Shown in pieces: positions 13,664 to 25,572 of a stretch of DNA of 64,000 nt. Under the pieces are notes generated by a model. The model worked only from the letters and a program-made list of their open reading frames with translations, did no database searches and was not told the DNA's origin. A program made the position numbers and the translations under genes. Position 1 is the stretch's first letter. Every line of letters starts with the position of its first letter. The stretch spans positions 124,001-188,000 of the forward strand of contig BLAL01000316.1 of the NCBI GenBank assembly GCA_015698045.1. Direction: 5' to 3'. This DNA comes from Rhizophagus clarus (lineage: Eukaryota > Glomeromycota > Glomeromycetes > Glomerales > Glomeraceae).

Positions 13664-13671
13664 ATCAAATC
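13664..13671. repeat. hAT target-site duplication, left
   Basis: ATCAAATC lies immediately before the TAGGG terminus of the hAT element and matches 16723-16730 exactly. Joining the flanks restores ORF2 sequence that aligns with intact copies. Confidence 0.93.
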
Positions 13672-16600
13672 TAGGGAATTGAGTCGACACCCAAAATCAT
13701 TGTTCGATTAATTGGTTAAAATTTTTTAGGTAAGATCGACCAAAATCGACTAATAAGCTGTAATCGATTAAAGTTCGATCAGGTATACTCGATCTAATAA
13801 ACTCGAACAATTAATCGAACAATTAATCGATTAAATGTCATAAATAATTAGTATTTTATTAGTAAATTAAAATAAATAAAAAATAAATATAATAGTATTT
13901 ATGCAGTTTTATACTTTCGCATTATTTATTTATAAGGAACCATCAATTTTACATAGTTTCAAAATTATTATTAAATTGACATACAGTACATGTCAAACAA
14001 ACTATTTAAATACATTAAAATATTCGCTATTTCTCTTGAGAAATAGTAATTCAGTAACTGTAGATGTTTTAACCGGTTCCTTTCTTCACAAATTTGATTT
14101 CCAGCATCACTGAATAGTCTTTCACTTGGAACTGACGTGGCTGGTATACATAAATATTTACGAGCTAATTCATATAACACTGGGAATGAATCTTTATTAT
14201 TTTGCCACCATTGAAAAGGATTGGTATCATAAGAAGCTTGAGGAGTCCTAAAATAATTGTCAAATTCAGTGTCTTCATTTTCTTCTATAACTTGAGGACC
14301 AAAAATATATGCGTAAAAATGGTCAATTGATGAATTATTATTAGAAAAATTTTCTTCAGGTTGTGTATTATTTTGAGGCTTAATCTCATCATACTGAACT
14401 TTCAGTTCAACCTTTACTCTTTCTCGCAATTCATTAGGCCAACTATGTGTTCTTTTGCATCGGGGATCAAGAATAGTTGCCAAAAGCATAGCCATAGGAG
14501 GATCATTCCAATAATCAATTAAAGCACCATAAATTTCCTTTTGAACTTTATTAATTATAGATGCAGTATTTAGCTGTTGTTGATGATGTTGACGTTGAGG
14601 TTGTTGTTGATGTTGTTGATGTTGAGATTGTTGTTGTTGAGATTGTTGTTGAAGTTGTTGATGTTAAGATTGTTGTCTTGTAATAATATTTGGCCATATA
14701 CGCTGTTCATCTTCTTCCTCTTCATCTGACTCACTTTCCCCCCCATTCTCATCATCACTTTCTTCATCATCATCTTCTAATTCATCATCATCATCTATAG
14801 TTACATTAACAATTATTAAAAATTAGAAGTTGAAATAAAAAAATAAAAAAAATTTTCAAACAATTAAAAATTTTCATCGCCATTACCTTCAATACCTTCT
14901 TCATTTTCATCATCATCCTCAATTAAAGGTGTATAGTAAAATCTAATAGATTCTAAAGTTGAATATATTAAGGATATTGTGCAATATTTTTCACCACCCA
15001 AAAATATGGTTGCACGCTCAATTGGTTGAAATAATTTGCACAATTCTTCTAATAATTTCCATTCACAATCTTTTAAATATCTTTTTCTTAATTTTTTCCA
15101 ATCTTTTATTGCGCTACTGTTTGAATCTAGTCTTAAAGTTACTAGCGTCCTTTTTATTGCTTCTTTTAATTCTAATAATCTTTTCCAAGATGCTAAAGTA
15201 GATCCCCACCTTGTTTTACAATCAGCAATAGTACGAAGGATTTGCAGAGAACCACCTGAAATATTAATTGGTTCATTGGAATCTTGTAATTCCCTATCAG
15301 ATGATGTTAAAGTTTGTCTTGTAATTTCTTTATTTAAATTTGCAATTTCAATTTGTGCTCGTTCTAGACGTTCAGCTTGTTTAGGTGAATTGAAAAATTG
15401 ATTAAGTTTTCGAAATCTACATGCATATGACTTAATTTTACACAATCCTTTCATTACACATAACTGAAGAGTATGAGAAGTACATGCAATCCTATCTACA
15501 CCATCCCACTCTCTAATCGCTTTTACTACATTTGCCCCATTATCTGTAACTGCATGTTTTACTTTATCATTTAAATGAAGTTCCTGAATTTTTTTTATTA
15601 ATGCTAAACGAATATTTTCAGCTGTATGAGGATATTTAATAAAATCAATACAAATAAGGATATCATATAATTCCATATTAGGAGTTAACCAATGACCGGT
15701 AATACCAATATAGCCTTGATTATTACGGGCAGTCCATAAATCAGTTGTAATAGCTGCATAAGTACAAGTTTCGTTGATCAATTGCTTCATTTGCAAAAGT
15801 GCTTCTTGATAACCAGCTCCAATATCAGCTTTTAGTGTTCTGTAACATGGTACAATAAAGGCAGGATCCACTCTTTTTATAAACCGTTTAAAACCTTCTC
15901 CTACAATTGTAGCAAATGGTCGCCCATCAGTAACCAGCCAATCTGTAAGACCATTACGTAAATATTGCTGTTTGGGTTCTTTATGTGGAGTGAATTTTTT
16001 AATTTAATCATCTATTTTAAGTTGCTTATTTCAATAAAACAAAAGAAAATTTATTAATTATTTATTAAAATTAATTCAATTTAACAATTTTATTTACCTG
16101 CTCCTTTTTTTTATTAAACACTTTATGTTTATCACCCAAATGATAACTCATACTTGAAGTTTGTGTTTTATATAGCAAACTTGCACCACACACTATTTCA
16201 TTTTCACCATCTTTTTCTATATATTGACAATACACACGCCCGTCTGTTTTCTCTACAAAGTAATCCCACACCCAACTGGTTTTATTTGCAGATTTTGGGA
16301 TAATTTGTGGTTCTTGTTCATCTGTAATATCACTTGCCAAACGTTTTGATGCGTGTAAAGATTCAGTGGAACTATTTGCACGTTTTGGAGGCATTATTTA
16401 CGTTAAAAGAGTTTATTAATACTATAAGTAGAGAGTGTGAAAGAAAGAAACTTTCTTACTTGTTACAAAGAAAAATTAGCGAAGTTGCTATTTTAAGGGT
16501 TTATCACGTTTATTTAACCAATTTTATCATTAAAGCATGATTAATATTTTAATCGATTTATTTTATTCGAGTATTATATAATCAATTTTACGTGTTGCAA

Positions 16601-16722
16601 ATTTATTCGATTATATGTTGATCGATTTTAATTTTTCGAGTACTCGATACACAAAATCATTAGTTGAGTCACTTGACTTGATCGACCATGATCGATTTTG
16701 AATTGGTTGACTCAATTCCCTA
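13672..16722 (-). mobile_element. hAT-superfamily DNA transposon (3051 bp) inside LINE copy C
   Basis: The terminal inverted repeat is TAGGGAATTGAGTC at the left and its reverse complement at the right. It is bounded by the 8-bp target duplication ATCAAATC (13664-13671 and 16723-16730). An 8-bp duplication and a TAGGG end are typical of hAT elements. Subterminal regions are rich in ATCGATTAA/TCGATTT-type short repeats, as expected of transposase-binding sites. Inside is one transposase gene on the - strand. The insertion post-dates copy C. Confidence 0.95.
13971..16394 (-). pseudogene. hAT transposase with BED zinc finger, broken
   Basis: Exon 1 (16394 to 16098) encodes a basic N-terminus and a BED-type zinc finger: WVWDYF, then Cys pairs in VYCQYI and VCGASL, then His residues in SYHLGDKHK. 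Intron 1 is probably 16097-15968, with donor CAG|GTAAAT and acceptor AAACAG, phase 0. Exon 2 (15967 to about 14887) carries the RNase H-like transposase core, including TTDLWTARNNQGYIGITGHW and AVTDNGANVVKAI. Intron 2 is probably 14886-14795. Exon 3 has an acidic stretch, a Gln-rich run and the hAT dimerisation domain (CIPATSVPSERLFSDAGNQI). One G missing from the G run near 14742 shifts the frame, and a TAA interrupts the Gln-rich run near 14665, so no full product is expected. The exon joins are my inference. Confidence 0.85.
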
Positions 16723-16730
16723 ATCAAATC
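16723..16730. repeat. hAT target-site duplication, right
   Basis: ATCAAATC follows the right terminus of the hAT element and equals 13664-13671. LINE ORF2 sequence resumes here. Confidence 0.93.
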
Positions 16731-19700
16731 TCATATTGAGAAACGTGATCTCAATTTTGATACTGACGTTTCCTCTTTCATCAATTCAGCGCTCTCTCAT
16801 TCCCGTCAAAGGATCGTGTTGGATCGTGTTTTCATAAATCATCCTACCGCTTCTCGCCTGCTGACCGACCCATTGGATATTTCAGATGCTGTGGTCAAAC
16901 ATTTCCAACACGCAGTCCCTATTAAGTCTACCCCACCTTTGCACATTTCTGCATTACCTGATAGATGGCAATCTGAGTATTCACCTATGGACTCAATTTC
17001 GCCCATGATTTATGATTCTCTCTTATCTCCCCCTTCTTTAGAAGAATGGCTAAGCACAATTTCCTCCATGCCCAATGGCAAAGCTCCTGGCCCCTCCATG
17101 ATTACTTATGAAATGCTTAAACACCTTAGCCCTGTCACCAACGCTTTACTTCTAGCTTTGATCTGAAAATGTTTTGCTTCCGCGAACATTCCAGACCTAT
17201 GGCGTCAGGCTATGGTTTTCCCTATCCCCAAACTGCATGAATGGCGATGCCAATTACAAAATACTCGGCCCATCACACTCTTGGAAGTTATACGAAAATC
17301 ATTTGTCAAGCTTTTTTACAACTGCATCCTCGCTGCTCACAATGTTCTCACTAGTGATAACTTCGCTGGCCTACCTGAAGGAACTTGCCGTGATCCTATT
17401 ATAACTTTAGAATCCATTATTCATGACGCTAATTGTACCAATTCCCCTCTGTGAATCCTCTCTCAGGATATTTCTAAAGCGTTTGACTCTGTTCACCTCA
17501 CTATGTTGAAATTCGCTTTGAAATGTATTCGCTTGCCTGCCTCTTCCATACAACTCATTTTGTCACTCTTTATGAGTCGATCAAATCGTGTTTTACTGCT
17601 CATGGTGATACTCCTTCATACCAGGTCCGCATTGGTATTGACCAAGGCGAGGTGATTTCTCCACTTCTCTGGGTCATATATATCGATCCCCTCTTATTCG
17701 TTTTAAAGAAAGAAATGTTGGATCTTTATATCTTGCGATCTTCTTCACTGCTTACAACGCCTCTTGATGATAGTTCAGATCTTTCTATTAACAACCTGGT
17801 CTTTATGGATGATTCTACTCTTATCTCATCGTCCAAATCTGGTTTAGAACATATGCTTTCTATCACGGAAGAATTTTATACGCTGAATAATACTTCTGCC
17901 AATTACCACAAATATGTTTTGATTTCAAATTCTTTACCCTTAACCACCACTTCTAATATCTCCCCTGTGAATTTTAATTTGTCTTTGTCCTCTTTAAATA
18001 GTATTTCTTCCATATCTGTTAACCCCTATCTCTATTACTTCCTCTTTTCAGTTTTTAGGGGTTTGGTTCAACATTAATGGCTCTAGGGATTTTGTCAAAA
18101 AACAAATTGCTAATGAATGCAATTCCTTCGCCGCTACTCTTCGCCTGGCTAAACTAACGGCCAAGCAAGTAGTTTACCTCTACAATACGGTGCTTATCCC
18201 TAAGCTCGAATACCGTATGCAAGTCACTCACCTCTCTGATAGGGACTGCTATACTGCTACAAAATACATCCGCTCGCTGGTTAAACAAAAGGCTAACTTT
18301 TCTCGAGCTCTTCCCAATTCTATATTATATCTTTCCCAAGCTTTGGAACTGATCAATTTGTCTTCCCGTTTGATTTAATGTTATGTTACTAATTTATTTT
18401 TAATGGCTAACTCTTCTACTCTTTTCATTCAACGTTTATTCGTTTATCGATTAAAGTTGATTCAATTTCAATTTTTGATTCCTGTTTCTCCATTGGTGGT
18501 GTTTGATTGGTCTTTATGGTCTAATATGATTCTTTTTAGACGTGATTATATCGCTTGCACTCTTGCTACCATGGTCTCTACCCCCTTCCAGCTGCAACAT
18601 GCTAATTCCACTTTATTGTCTCCGGACTTTACTTTACCTGGCCATACTCCTTTATATACATGTATGAGTCCTAAAACTTTCAAGGCTTGCCTTAAGGTTC
18701 TCCGAAGACATCATTTGTATTATCTCTCGCAATTGATTACGCCCACTGGCACCCATCTTGTTTCCTGGACCACTTATCGGACTGCTTATATTGCTCAATT
18801 AACTGACAAACGTGATCGTTCTCTCCCACATAAATGGTATTTGGATATTCAGGCCACCACTACCATCCCTGACTCTTACGATCATTTATACGATCATTAC
18901 GTGCGTTCTCCTACAGATGTTCCTGTTGTCTCATTGGTTCCTGGTGTTACTATTCATCAAAAGAATAGGCACTGGCTTGTTACACTAAATGACAACACTG
19001 CTCCTCTTTTTGGCAAGCAGCTTACTGTCCAACCTAAGAAAGATACTTGTATAATTGTTCATTGGACTTCCGATTGTCTTTCCTCTCCTGATGATGTTAT
19101 CCGCCTTCATCCATACCCAGGTTGTGATGCTCATGTTCCCTTCCCCGCTGCAAATAAATACACCACTGTTGAGCCTCGGTGTACCTTTACGGTCTCCCTC
19201 TTAAAGTCTTTGATTCTTCCTACCCACAGTGAGCGCATTCGGCTAAATACTATGGAAGTGGTTTTCCCCTACTCCTGGGCAGACCTTTGTACCTTGGTTT
19301 CATACTACACACGTCTATCTATTCCTCCAGATTTTTTTTCTTCCCTCCCCGTGGTAATTGGTGATTCATCGAGTCCTCCACGTTTATGCGACTCATCCGG
19401 TCTTTCTTTTTCGATTGTTCTTCCACCAGGTTCTCATTACCGGTATTATACTGATGGTTCTCTTATAAACCTTGGAACACCTGCTGTTTCGATGGGTTGG
19501 TCTTGGGTCCAGATTGTCCCTGATGCTGGATACCTCAATTCCGTTACTACTTATGCACATGGCACTATTTGCAATTGGCCTTCCTCTACTAGAGATGAAT
19601 TCGCTGAAATTTATGCTGCTCTAAGCGTCACTCCCGAAGATTCTGTTGTCTCTATATACACGGATTCTCAAGCCGCTATAGATGGTTTGCGTTCTTGCGT

Positions 19701-21152
19701 TTCCTCTACCTATACTAACAGTCGTTTCTATTACAAAACCACCAATTTTGAACTTTGGGCCTCTATAGAATGTTGTATTCGCGAGAAACGACTGTCTGTT
19801 CTTCCTGTTAAAGTTAAAGGTCATGATGGCAATTATTGGAATGATTTTGCCGACTCTCTTGCTAACTCTGCACACCAGTCAAATGATGCTTTTCCCCTTC
19901 CTGAGGCCATCATCACTTCTGCACATAGTATCCGTCTGGTCTACGACGACATTATTTGTGAATCCAATCCTAGGCGCTTTTTTAAGGCTTATTATCAGGC
20001 TACCTATATGAGGGACCTCTTATCACTCAAATGCTTCTAGTTTACTTTTTGTTTGACCGATCGGGATGATTATATCGTTGACTGGGATCTTACCTGGTTC
20101 ACCCTTAATTACTCTCCACCTCACGACGCTTCTTTTCTAGCTCGCCACGCCTCAAGACATTACACCTTTAAATACAAGCTTTTCCTTGATGACTTGCCTC
20201 TCCTGGAGAAGTTGAAAATTACACGTCCTGATCTTTACATTGATCTTTTAACGTGTCGCTCCTGCTGCAATCGCAAAGAAGATCTGATGCATCTTATTCT
20301 CTGCTCCAAAAGACGTTACACTATGCACCAGATTTTACAATCCTACCAGAATCATTTATTCTCCAAGCTTCGTGAGGCTGGTGATTTAGCTGATGTGGAT
20401 CCTACTCCGATGATCTGGAAGCTTTCTTCTCTTTCTTGCTGGTCTATCTCCTCTTCTAACTGGTCCTCGTATGCTTTTATTCAGGGTTGCTTGCCCAAAC
20501 TTTTCATTGATTTGTTCGTTGAATTATCTATTCCTAGACAATCTGCTATGAAGGTTGTAGTTGCGATCCACAACAACTTTGTCCAAAAACTTAGACGGCG
20601 CATCTGGAATCTGCGTACCTATGACAAAAGTAGATGGGAAGACGCGATGCACATTACTCTTAAATTAAAAATTACTCCTCGGCCTTCTAACTTGCCTGCT
20701 TCTACGTATGTGCCTTTCTCTTCATTACCTCCTCCGACCTATTTCGTGAACTCACATGACTTCGAAACTGATTGGATTAAGAACTCGATGATTCAGGGAT
20801 TACCATAGTATAATAATTTGTTGGGTTTTATGGATCGTCTAACGGTGCTACTTAATAACAGCTTTTGCAGAATGGGATGTCGATTTTTATAGTAGACGTG
20901 TTATCCGTTATTATGTTAGCATAGTTGCTTTTACTTTGGTTGGAATATATCAAGGGGGAAGATCTAGGGAAATTTAGTGTAATGCGATTTTTCTTTTTAG
21001 ATTAATTTTTATTACTTTATTTTTACTTAGGAGACTATATAGCTTTATTTTTAGTTAGTTTTATTTTTTTTTGTTTTCTTTTTATTTTTTTTAAATTGTA
21101 TCGATTAAATAATAATTAATAAAGATATTGGCTACTATGCCGCATTTGCCTT

Positions 21153-21164
21153 GAATTTAAATTC
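21153..21164. repeat. 12-bp palindromic junction, LINE C / SANT-like pseudogene
   Basis: GAATTTAAATTC ends copy C. It is followed by TTTCTTAAAGAAATTATAGA, the intron-1 sequence also found at 63638 onward and, inverted, before 25304. Confidence 0.95.
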
Positions 21165-21200
21165 TTTCTTAAAGAAATTATAGATATTAGTCATATGAAC

Positions 21201-21358
21201 CTATTGGCAACAGAGTCCCAAAAATCATGGCGGCTTTTACCATTAATATTGTGGTAGATGCAGTTTCTGTCTCAGTGTATGTCAACCAGCTCATCCATCA
21301 TAGCCCAGTTTCAATGGACATTATAGTGGAAATGACATGAACGTGTGTGGCGAGGCAT
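21201..21358 (-). pseudogene. Exon 1 of a trihelix/Myb-SANT-like gene, decayed copy
   Basis: This 158-bp segment is co-linear with the intact exon 1 at 63674-63831: start codon at 21356-21358 and splice-donor position at 21200. Codon 16, Trp in the intact copy, is TGA here, and a further TGA replaces an Arg codon in the middle. The conserved end (DFWDSVANR) is preserved. The matching exons 2-4 would lie on the far side of the A-B-C LINE array, to the left of the window. The gene is dead and was probably split by the LINE insertion 36 bp into its intron. Confidence 0.82.
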
Positions 21359-22054
21359 TATTAGATTAGATTTGATTTTTATAATTTGATTTTGGGATAA
21401 GTAAAAATTTGGGTAGAAAGAAAGTCGTAAAATGTCACTTTAAATAAAATTTGAACAATACCTCTTTGGTTTGATTTTATTTCTCGTTTCAATTAAAATT
21501 TAATTTATTACACTCTCATCATTAAACATATTAATTAAATCTCGTGCGGATATGGATTATCTAAATATAAATATCATGATTAATAAAAAAAAATCTTAGT
21601 TTGATTTCATATCAATATATCATATTTAAAAATAAAAACAATTATATTCTGATTAAATATTTTGCGTACATTTCTTAAAAAAATCATAAAAAAAATTTTG
21701 TACATTGTACATACATGCAATTACTAAATATCATCTCCTTGTGATAAATAAAAAATTACGCAATACAAATTCAACACAAATTCAACACAAATTTAACAAA
21801 TTTAACAAAATTTGGCCAAAATTAATAATTTTTTACTAGAATTATCAACACAAATTGAACACAAATTGAACACAAGTTTCAGTCACGATTTATTTATGTC
21901 ACGTCCACGTTGTTGATAATTAAATAAATAAATCTGCATGATATGATTGTGCATGATTGCATATACAGTATCGTATTTTCTGGCCAATCAAAATTAGGCT
22001 GATCCTTGCATGTGATTTAATCTACACGCATTTTTTGTCCTATTTATTTATTGC

Positions 22055-22790
22055 TTTGCAAGTATAGAAATATTTGTTTATTAATACTAATTATTTCATC
22101 ATTTTTTACTTCTTTTTTACTTTGTATCGTAATACTGATAATAATATACATGTTTCTTTTATTTTTTTTTACTTGTACTTTAATATTAACGATCGATACT
22201 AACAATACTAATTATGTTTTTTTTACTCCTTTTACTTAATACTAACAACATGTTTATTTTTTATTTTGTCTTTTCTTTCTTTTATTTTTAGTTTATTCTT
22301 TGCAGGTATAGAAATATTTGTTTATTAATACTAATTATTTTCATTTTCTTTTTACCTCTGTTACATTGTGTCGTAATACTAACAATAATATCCATATTTC
22401 CTTTATTCCTTTTTACTTTTACTTCAATATTAACGATACTAACAATACTAATTATGTTTTTTTTACTCCTTTTACTTAATACTAATAACATATTTATTTT
22501 TCCTTTTTCTTTTATTTTTAGTTTATTCTTTGCAGGTATAGAAATATTTGTTTATTAATACTAATTGTTTTAATACTAATGCGTTTTTTACCCTAATTGT
22601 TACTTTATATCGTAATAATACTATCTACGTTTCCTTTTTTTTACTTGTACTTTAATACTAACGATAATATCTATGTTTCTACTGTTTCTTTAACTCTTTT
22701 TACTCTAATATTAACAACACTAATAATACTAACAATATTTCTTTTATTTTTATATCTATTACCAACGTTACTATAGCTGTTTCTCTTCTT
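22055..22790. repeat. About 240-bp direct repeat, three units
   Basis: Units start near 22057, 22301 and 22541. Each opens with GGTATAGAAATATTTGTTTA (AGTATAG in the first), followed by pyrimidine-rich stretches with AATACTAACAA motifs. The first two are close copies and the third is diverged. The right palindrome arm has a single inverted counterpart near 24000-24290. No coding potential is seen. Confidence 0.75.
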
Positions 22791-22914
22791 TTTACATCTA
22801 ATTGTATCGTTACTCTTTCTTTTTTTACTTTTATATATTCTGTATATAGTAATAAATACTTGTAATTTTTTATAATTTAATTCATATTATATCTAATAAA
22901 ATATACATTATATA

Positions 22915-23424
22915 AACTTATAGTACAAAAATGAATTTTGAAATATTACAAAATATTTATGTAAAATTACGAATCGTCAAAATATTTTAAAAAGTTGCAA
23001 AATATTACGCAATAAAATTACAAAATATTATGAACCGTAAAATTATGAAACTTTGTATATCATAATATTTCGAAATATTTTAAAAAATTGCGAAATATTA
23101 CGCAATAAAATTACATAATATTACAAACTGTAAAATTACAAAACTTTGCATATTGTAATATTTCAAAATATTTTAAAAAGTTACAAAATATTACGCTTAC
23201 GCAAACTTGTGGTGGGTCTGAAAACTTACGAAATATTATGTAAAATTACAAAATATTGCGAATACGTAAAATTACGAAATTTTGCATATCATAATATTTC
23301 AAAATATTTTAAAAAGTTACGAAATATTACTCTTCCGCAAATTTGTGGCAGGTCTGGAAACTTACGAAATATTATGATACGTAATCTTGCACAACTTTTC
23401 GCACTATAAAATTTCCTGATGTAT
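22915..23424. repeat. AT-rich repeat block with terminus TTTCCTGATG
   Basis: An irregular repetitive block is built from AAATATTTTAAAAAGTTACG-like stretches recurring roughly every 140-160 bp. It ends in CGCACTATAAAATTTCCTGATG. The inverted form opens the right arm at about 23569, and a related terminus opens the repeat DNA at 53868. It looks like a short non-autonomous mobile element or its decay product. The family is unknown to me. Confidence 0.6.
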
Positions 23425-23568
23425 GTGATGTAAATAATTACGTATTTATATGTAAATATAGAATTATCAGGTTATGTATACCTAAATCATACCTTAAATC
23501 ATATTTTAAATTATACTCTAAATCATATCCTAAATCAAATCCTAAACCATACCCTAAATTATACCTTC
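23425..23568. repeat. Palindrome loop with 12-bp tandem repeat
   Basis: This 144-bp unpaired centre lies between the arms. Its right half (about 23481-23568) is a degenerate 12-bp tandem repeat of about seven units around AAATCATACCCT. The two flanking arms begin with mirror-image TTTCCTGATG and CATCAGGAAA. Confidence 0.8.
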
Positions 23569-25303
23569 ATCAGGAAATTATATAGTGCGAAAAGTTGCGC
23601 AAGTTTACACATCATAATATTTCATAAGTTTTCAGACCCGCTGCAAGTTTGCATAAGTATAATATTTTGTAACTTTTTAAAATATTTCAAAATATTACAA
23701 TATGCAAAGCTTCGTAATTTCACAATTTGTAATATTCCGTAAGTTTTCAGACCCACTGTAAATTTGCTTAAGCGTAATATTTTGTAACTTTTTAAAATAT
23801 TTTGAAATATTACTATATGCTATTCTGTAATTTTACTGCATAATACTTCGCAACTTTTTAAAATATACATAATATTTCGTAATGTTTCAAAATATTTTGA
23901 TAAATAATACTTCATTTTCTGTACTATAAGTTTATATAATGTATGTTTTATTAGATATAATTTTATTAAACCATAAAAAATTACAAGTATTTATTAATAT
24001 ATACAGAATACATAAAAATAAAAAAAAGAAAGAGTAAAGAGTAACAATATTATTAGACATAAAAAGAAGAGAAATAGCTATAGTAACGTTAGTATTAGAT
24101 ATAAAGATAAAAGAAATATTGTTATTATTGTTAGTATTAAGGTAAAAAGAGTTAAAGAAACAGTAAAAGGAGTAAAAAAAACATGGATATTATTGTTAGT
24201 ATTATGATACAAAGTAACAAAGAGATAAAAAAAAAAATGAAAATAATTAGTATTAATAAACAAATATTTCTATACCTGCAAAGTAATAAATTATGAAATA
24301 TATGTAAATATATTGTATATAATTAAAGAAATAATAGAAAGAAGAGACAAAAAAATTAAAAATATTGAATAAAAGAATAAAGAAATAAGAGACAAAAATA
24401 AATAAGACAAAAAACGCGTACATGATTAAATGATTAAATCACATGCAAGGATTAGCCTAATTTTGATTGGCTAGAAAATACGATACTGTCATGTACAATT
24501 ACTAAATATCATTTCCTTGTGATAAATAAAAATTACCAGCACAATACCACAAATTTTGTGTTCAATTTGTGTTGATAATTCTGGTAAAAAATTATTAATT
24601 TTGGCCAAATTTCGTTAAATTTGTTAAATTTGTGTTGAATTTGTGTTGCGTAATTTTTTATTTATTACAAGGGGATGATATTTAGTAATTGCATGCATGT
24701 ACGATGTACAAAATTTTTTTAAGAAATGTACGCAAAATATTTAATCAGAATATAATTGTTTTATTTTTAAATATGATATATTGATATTTATATTTAAAAC
24801 AATTAAACATATACATGATTTTCAATTATTTTTAATTGAAATGAAACTGAAATCAAACTAAGATTTTTTTTTATTTTTTGATTTAATCATGATATTTATA
24901 TTTAGATAATCCATATCCACATGAGATTTAATTAATATGTTTAATGATGAAAAGTGTAATAAATTAAATTTTAATTGAAACGAGAAATAAAATCAAACTA
25001 AAGAGGTATTGTTCAAATTTTTATTTAAAGTGACATTTTACGACCTTCTTTCTACCCAAATATTTACTCATCCCAAAATCAAATTATAAAAATCAAATCT
25101 AATCTAATAATGACTCGCCACACACGTTCACGTCATTCCCACTATAATGTCCATTAGAACTGGGCTATAATGGATAAGCTTGTTGACATACGCCAAGATA
25201 GAAACCGTGCCTACCACAATATTAATGATAGAAGCCGCCATGATTTTTGTGACTCTGTTGCCAATAGGTTCATATGACTAATATCTATAATTTCTTTAAG
25301 AAA
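23569..25303. repeat. Large inverted duplication, right arm
   Basis: This is the inverted match of 21165-23424. From the centre outward it holds CATCAGGAAATTATATAGTG and the AT-rich repeat block (to about 23940), one copy of the 240-bp repeat, the AT-rich upstream region, exon 1 of a SANT-like pseudogene (+ strand), and the start of its intron up to the LINE junction at 25304. No other coding sequence is evident. Confidence 0.85.
25110..25267 (+). pseudogene. Exon 1 of a trihelix/Myb-SANT-like gene, decayed copy (mirror)
   Basis: This is a 158-bp homologue of the intact exon 1 at 63674-63831, start codon at 25110 and donor position at 25268. Codon 16 (Trp) is TAG at 25155-25157. This is the same codon that is TGA in the left-arm copy, but changed independently. 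LINE copy D's 3' terminus lies 36 bp into the intron, as in the other two loci. Exons 2-4 for this copy are not found within the window. Confidence 0.82.
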
Positions 25304-25315
25304 GAATTTAAATTC
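25304..25315. repeat. 12-bp palindromic junction, SANT-like pseudogene / LINE D
   Basis: GAATTTAAATTC joins intron sequence (TTTCTTTAAGAAA) to the 3' end of - strand copy D. Confidence 0.95.
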
Positions 25316-25572
25316 AAGGCAAACATGGCATAGTAGCCTTTATCTTTATTAATTAATATTGAATTGATACAATTTTCATAAACACAAAAAGATACAAAAT
25401 AAAATAAAATTAACTAAAAATAAAACTATATAGTCTCCTAAGTAAAAATAAAGTAATAAACCTATCCTAAAAAGAATAAATCGCATTACACTAAATTTCC
25501 TTAGATCTTCCCCCTTGATATATTTTAACCAAAGTAGAAGCAACTATGCTAATATAATAACGGATAAAACGC

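Larger units (their letters stand above)
12248..20892 (+). pseudogene. LINE ORF2, copy C, degraded and split by hAT
   Basis: The ORF2 start is at 12248 and the family stop is at 20890-20892. The endonuclease part (NINGLKM, GGVIDTH, GDFNMH, SDHNPV) runs to about 13671, where the hAT insertion begins. The rest resumes at about 16731. RT motifs (DISKAFDSV, GIDQGEVISPLL, VFMDDSTL), RNase H motifs (YTDGS, YTDSQAAID) and the C-terminal zinc motif (with CRSCCNRKEDLMHLILC) are visible. Stops include 12707-12709, about 12765, about 17163, about 17452, about 18376 and about 20038, and there are frameshifts near 17320 and 18030. Most stops look like C-to-T or G-to-A transitions of CAA, CGA or TGG codons. 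Confidence 0.9.
9352..21164 (+). mobile_element. LINE copy C, full length, old, interrupted by a hAT element
   Basis: This copy has a full 5' end and a full 3' end (GAATTTAAATTC at 21153-21164). Its length is inflated by a 3051-bp hAT transposon at 13672-16722 and by an internal 640-bp duplication in ORF1. It is the 3'-most member of the + strand array and clearly the most decayed, with many stops and indels in both ORFs. After the terminal 12-mer comes intron-1 and exon-1 sequence of a SANT-like pseudogene, not another LINE. The copy therefore marks the original insertion into that gene. Confidence 0.93.
21165..23424. repeat. Large inverted duplication, left arm
   Basis: This arm is the inverted counterpart of 23569-25303. 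From outside inward it holds the remnant of intron 1 and exon 1 of a SANT-like gene (- strand, 21201-21358), its AT-rich upstream region, three direct repeats of about 240 bp (22055-22790), and an AT-rich segment full of AAATATT/TTACG motifs. The inner end is TTTCCTGATG at about 23415-23424. The arm is longer than its partner mainly because the 240-bp repeat is multiplied here. Its outer part also matches 63638-64000. Apart from exon 1 I see no coding sequence. Confidence 0.85.

Noticed and set aside
14570-14773. 67-codon Asn-rich ORF on the - strand
   Set aside because: It is the hAT exon 3 read in the wrong frame after the missing G; the Gln-rich frame is the one that continues into the dimerisation domain.
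23481-23568. CCCTAA-like 12-bp repeats as an internal telomere remnant
   Set aside because: The unit is 12 bp and degenerate (AAATCATACCCT-like), not the 6-bp telomere repeat; resemblance is limited to one or two units.
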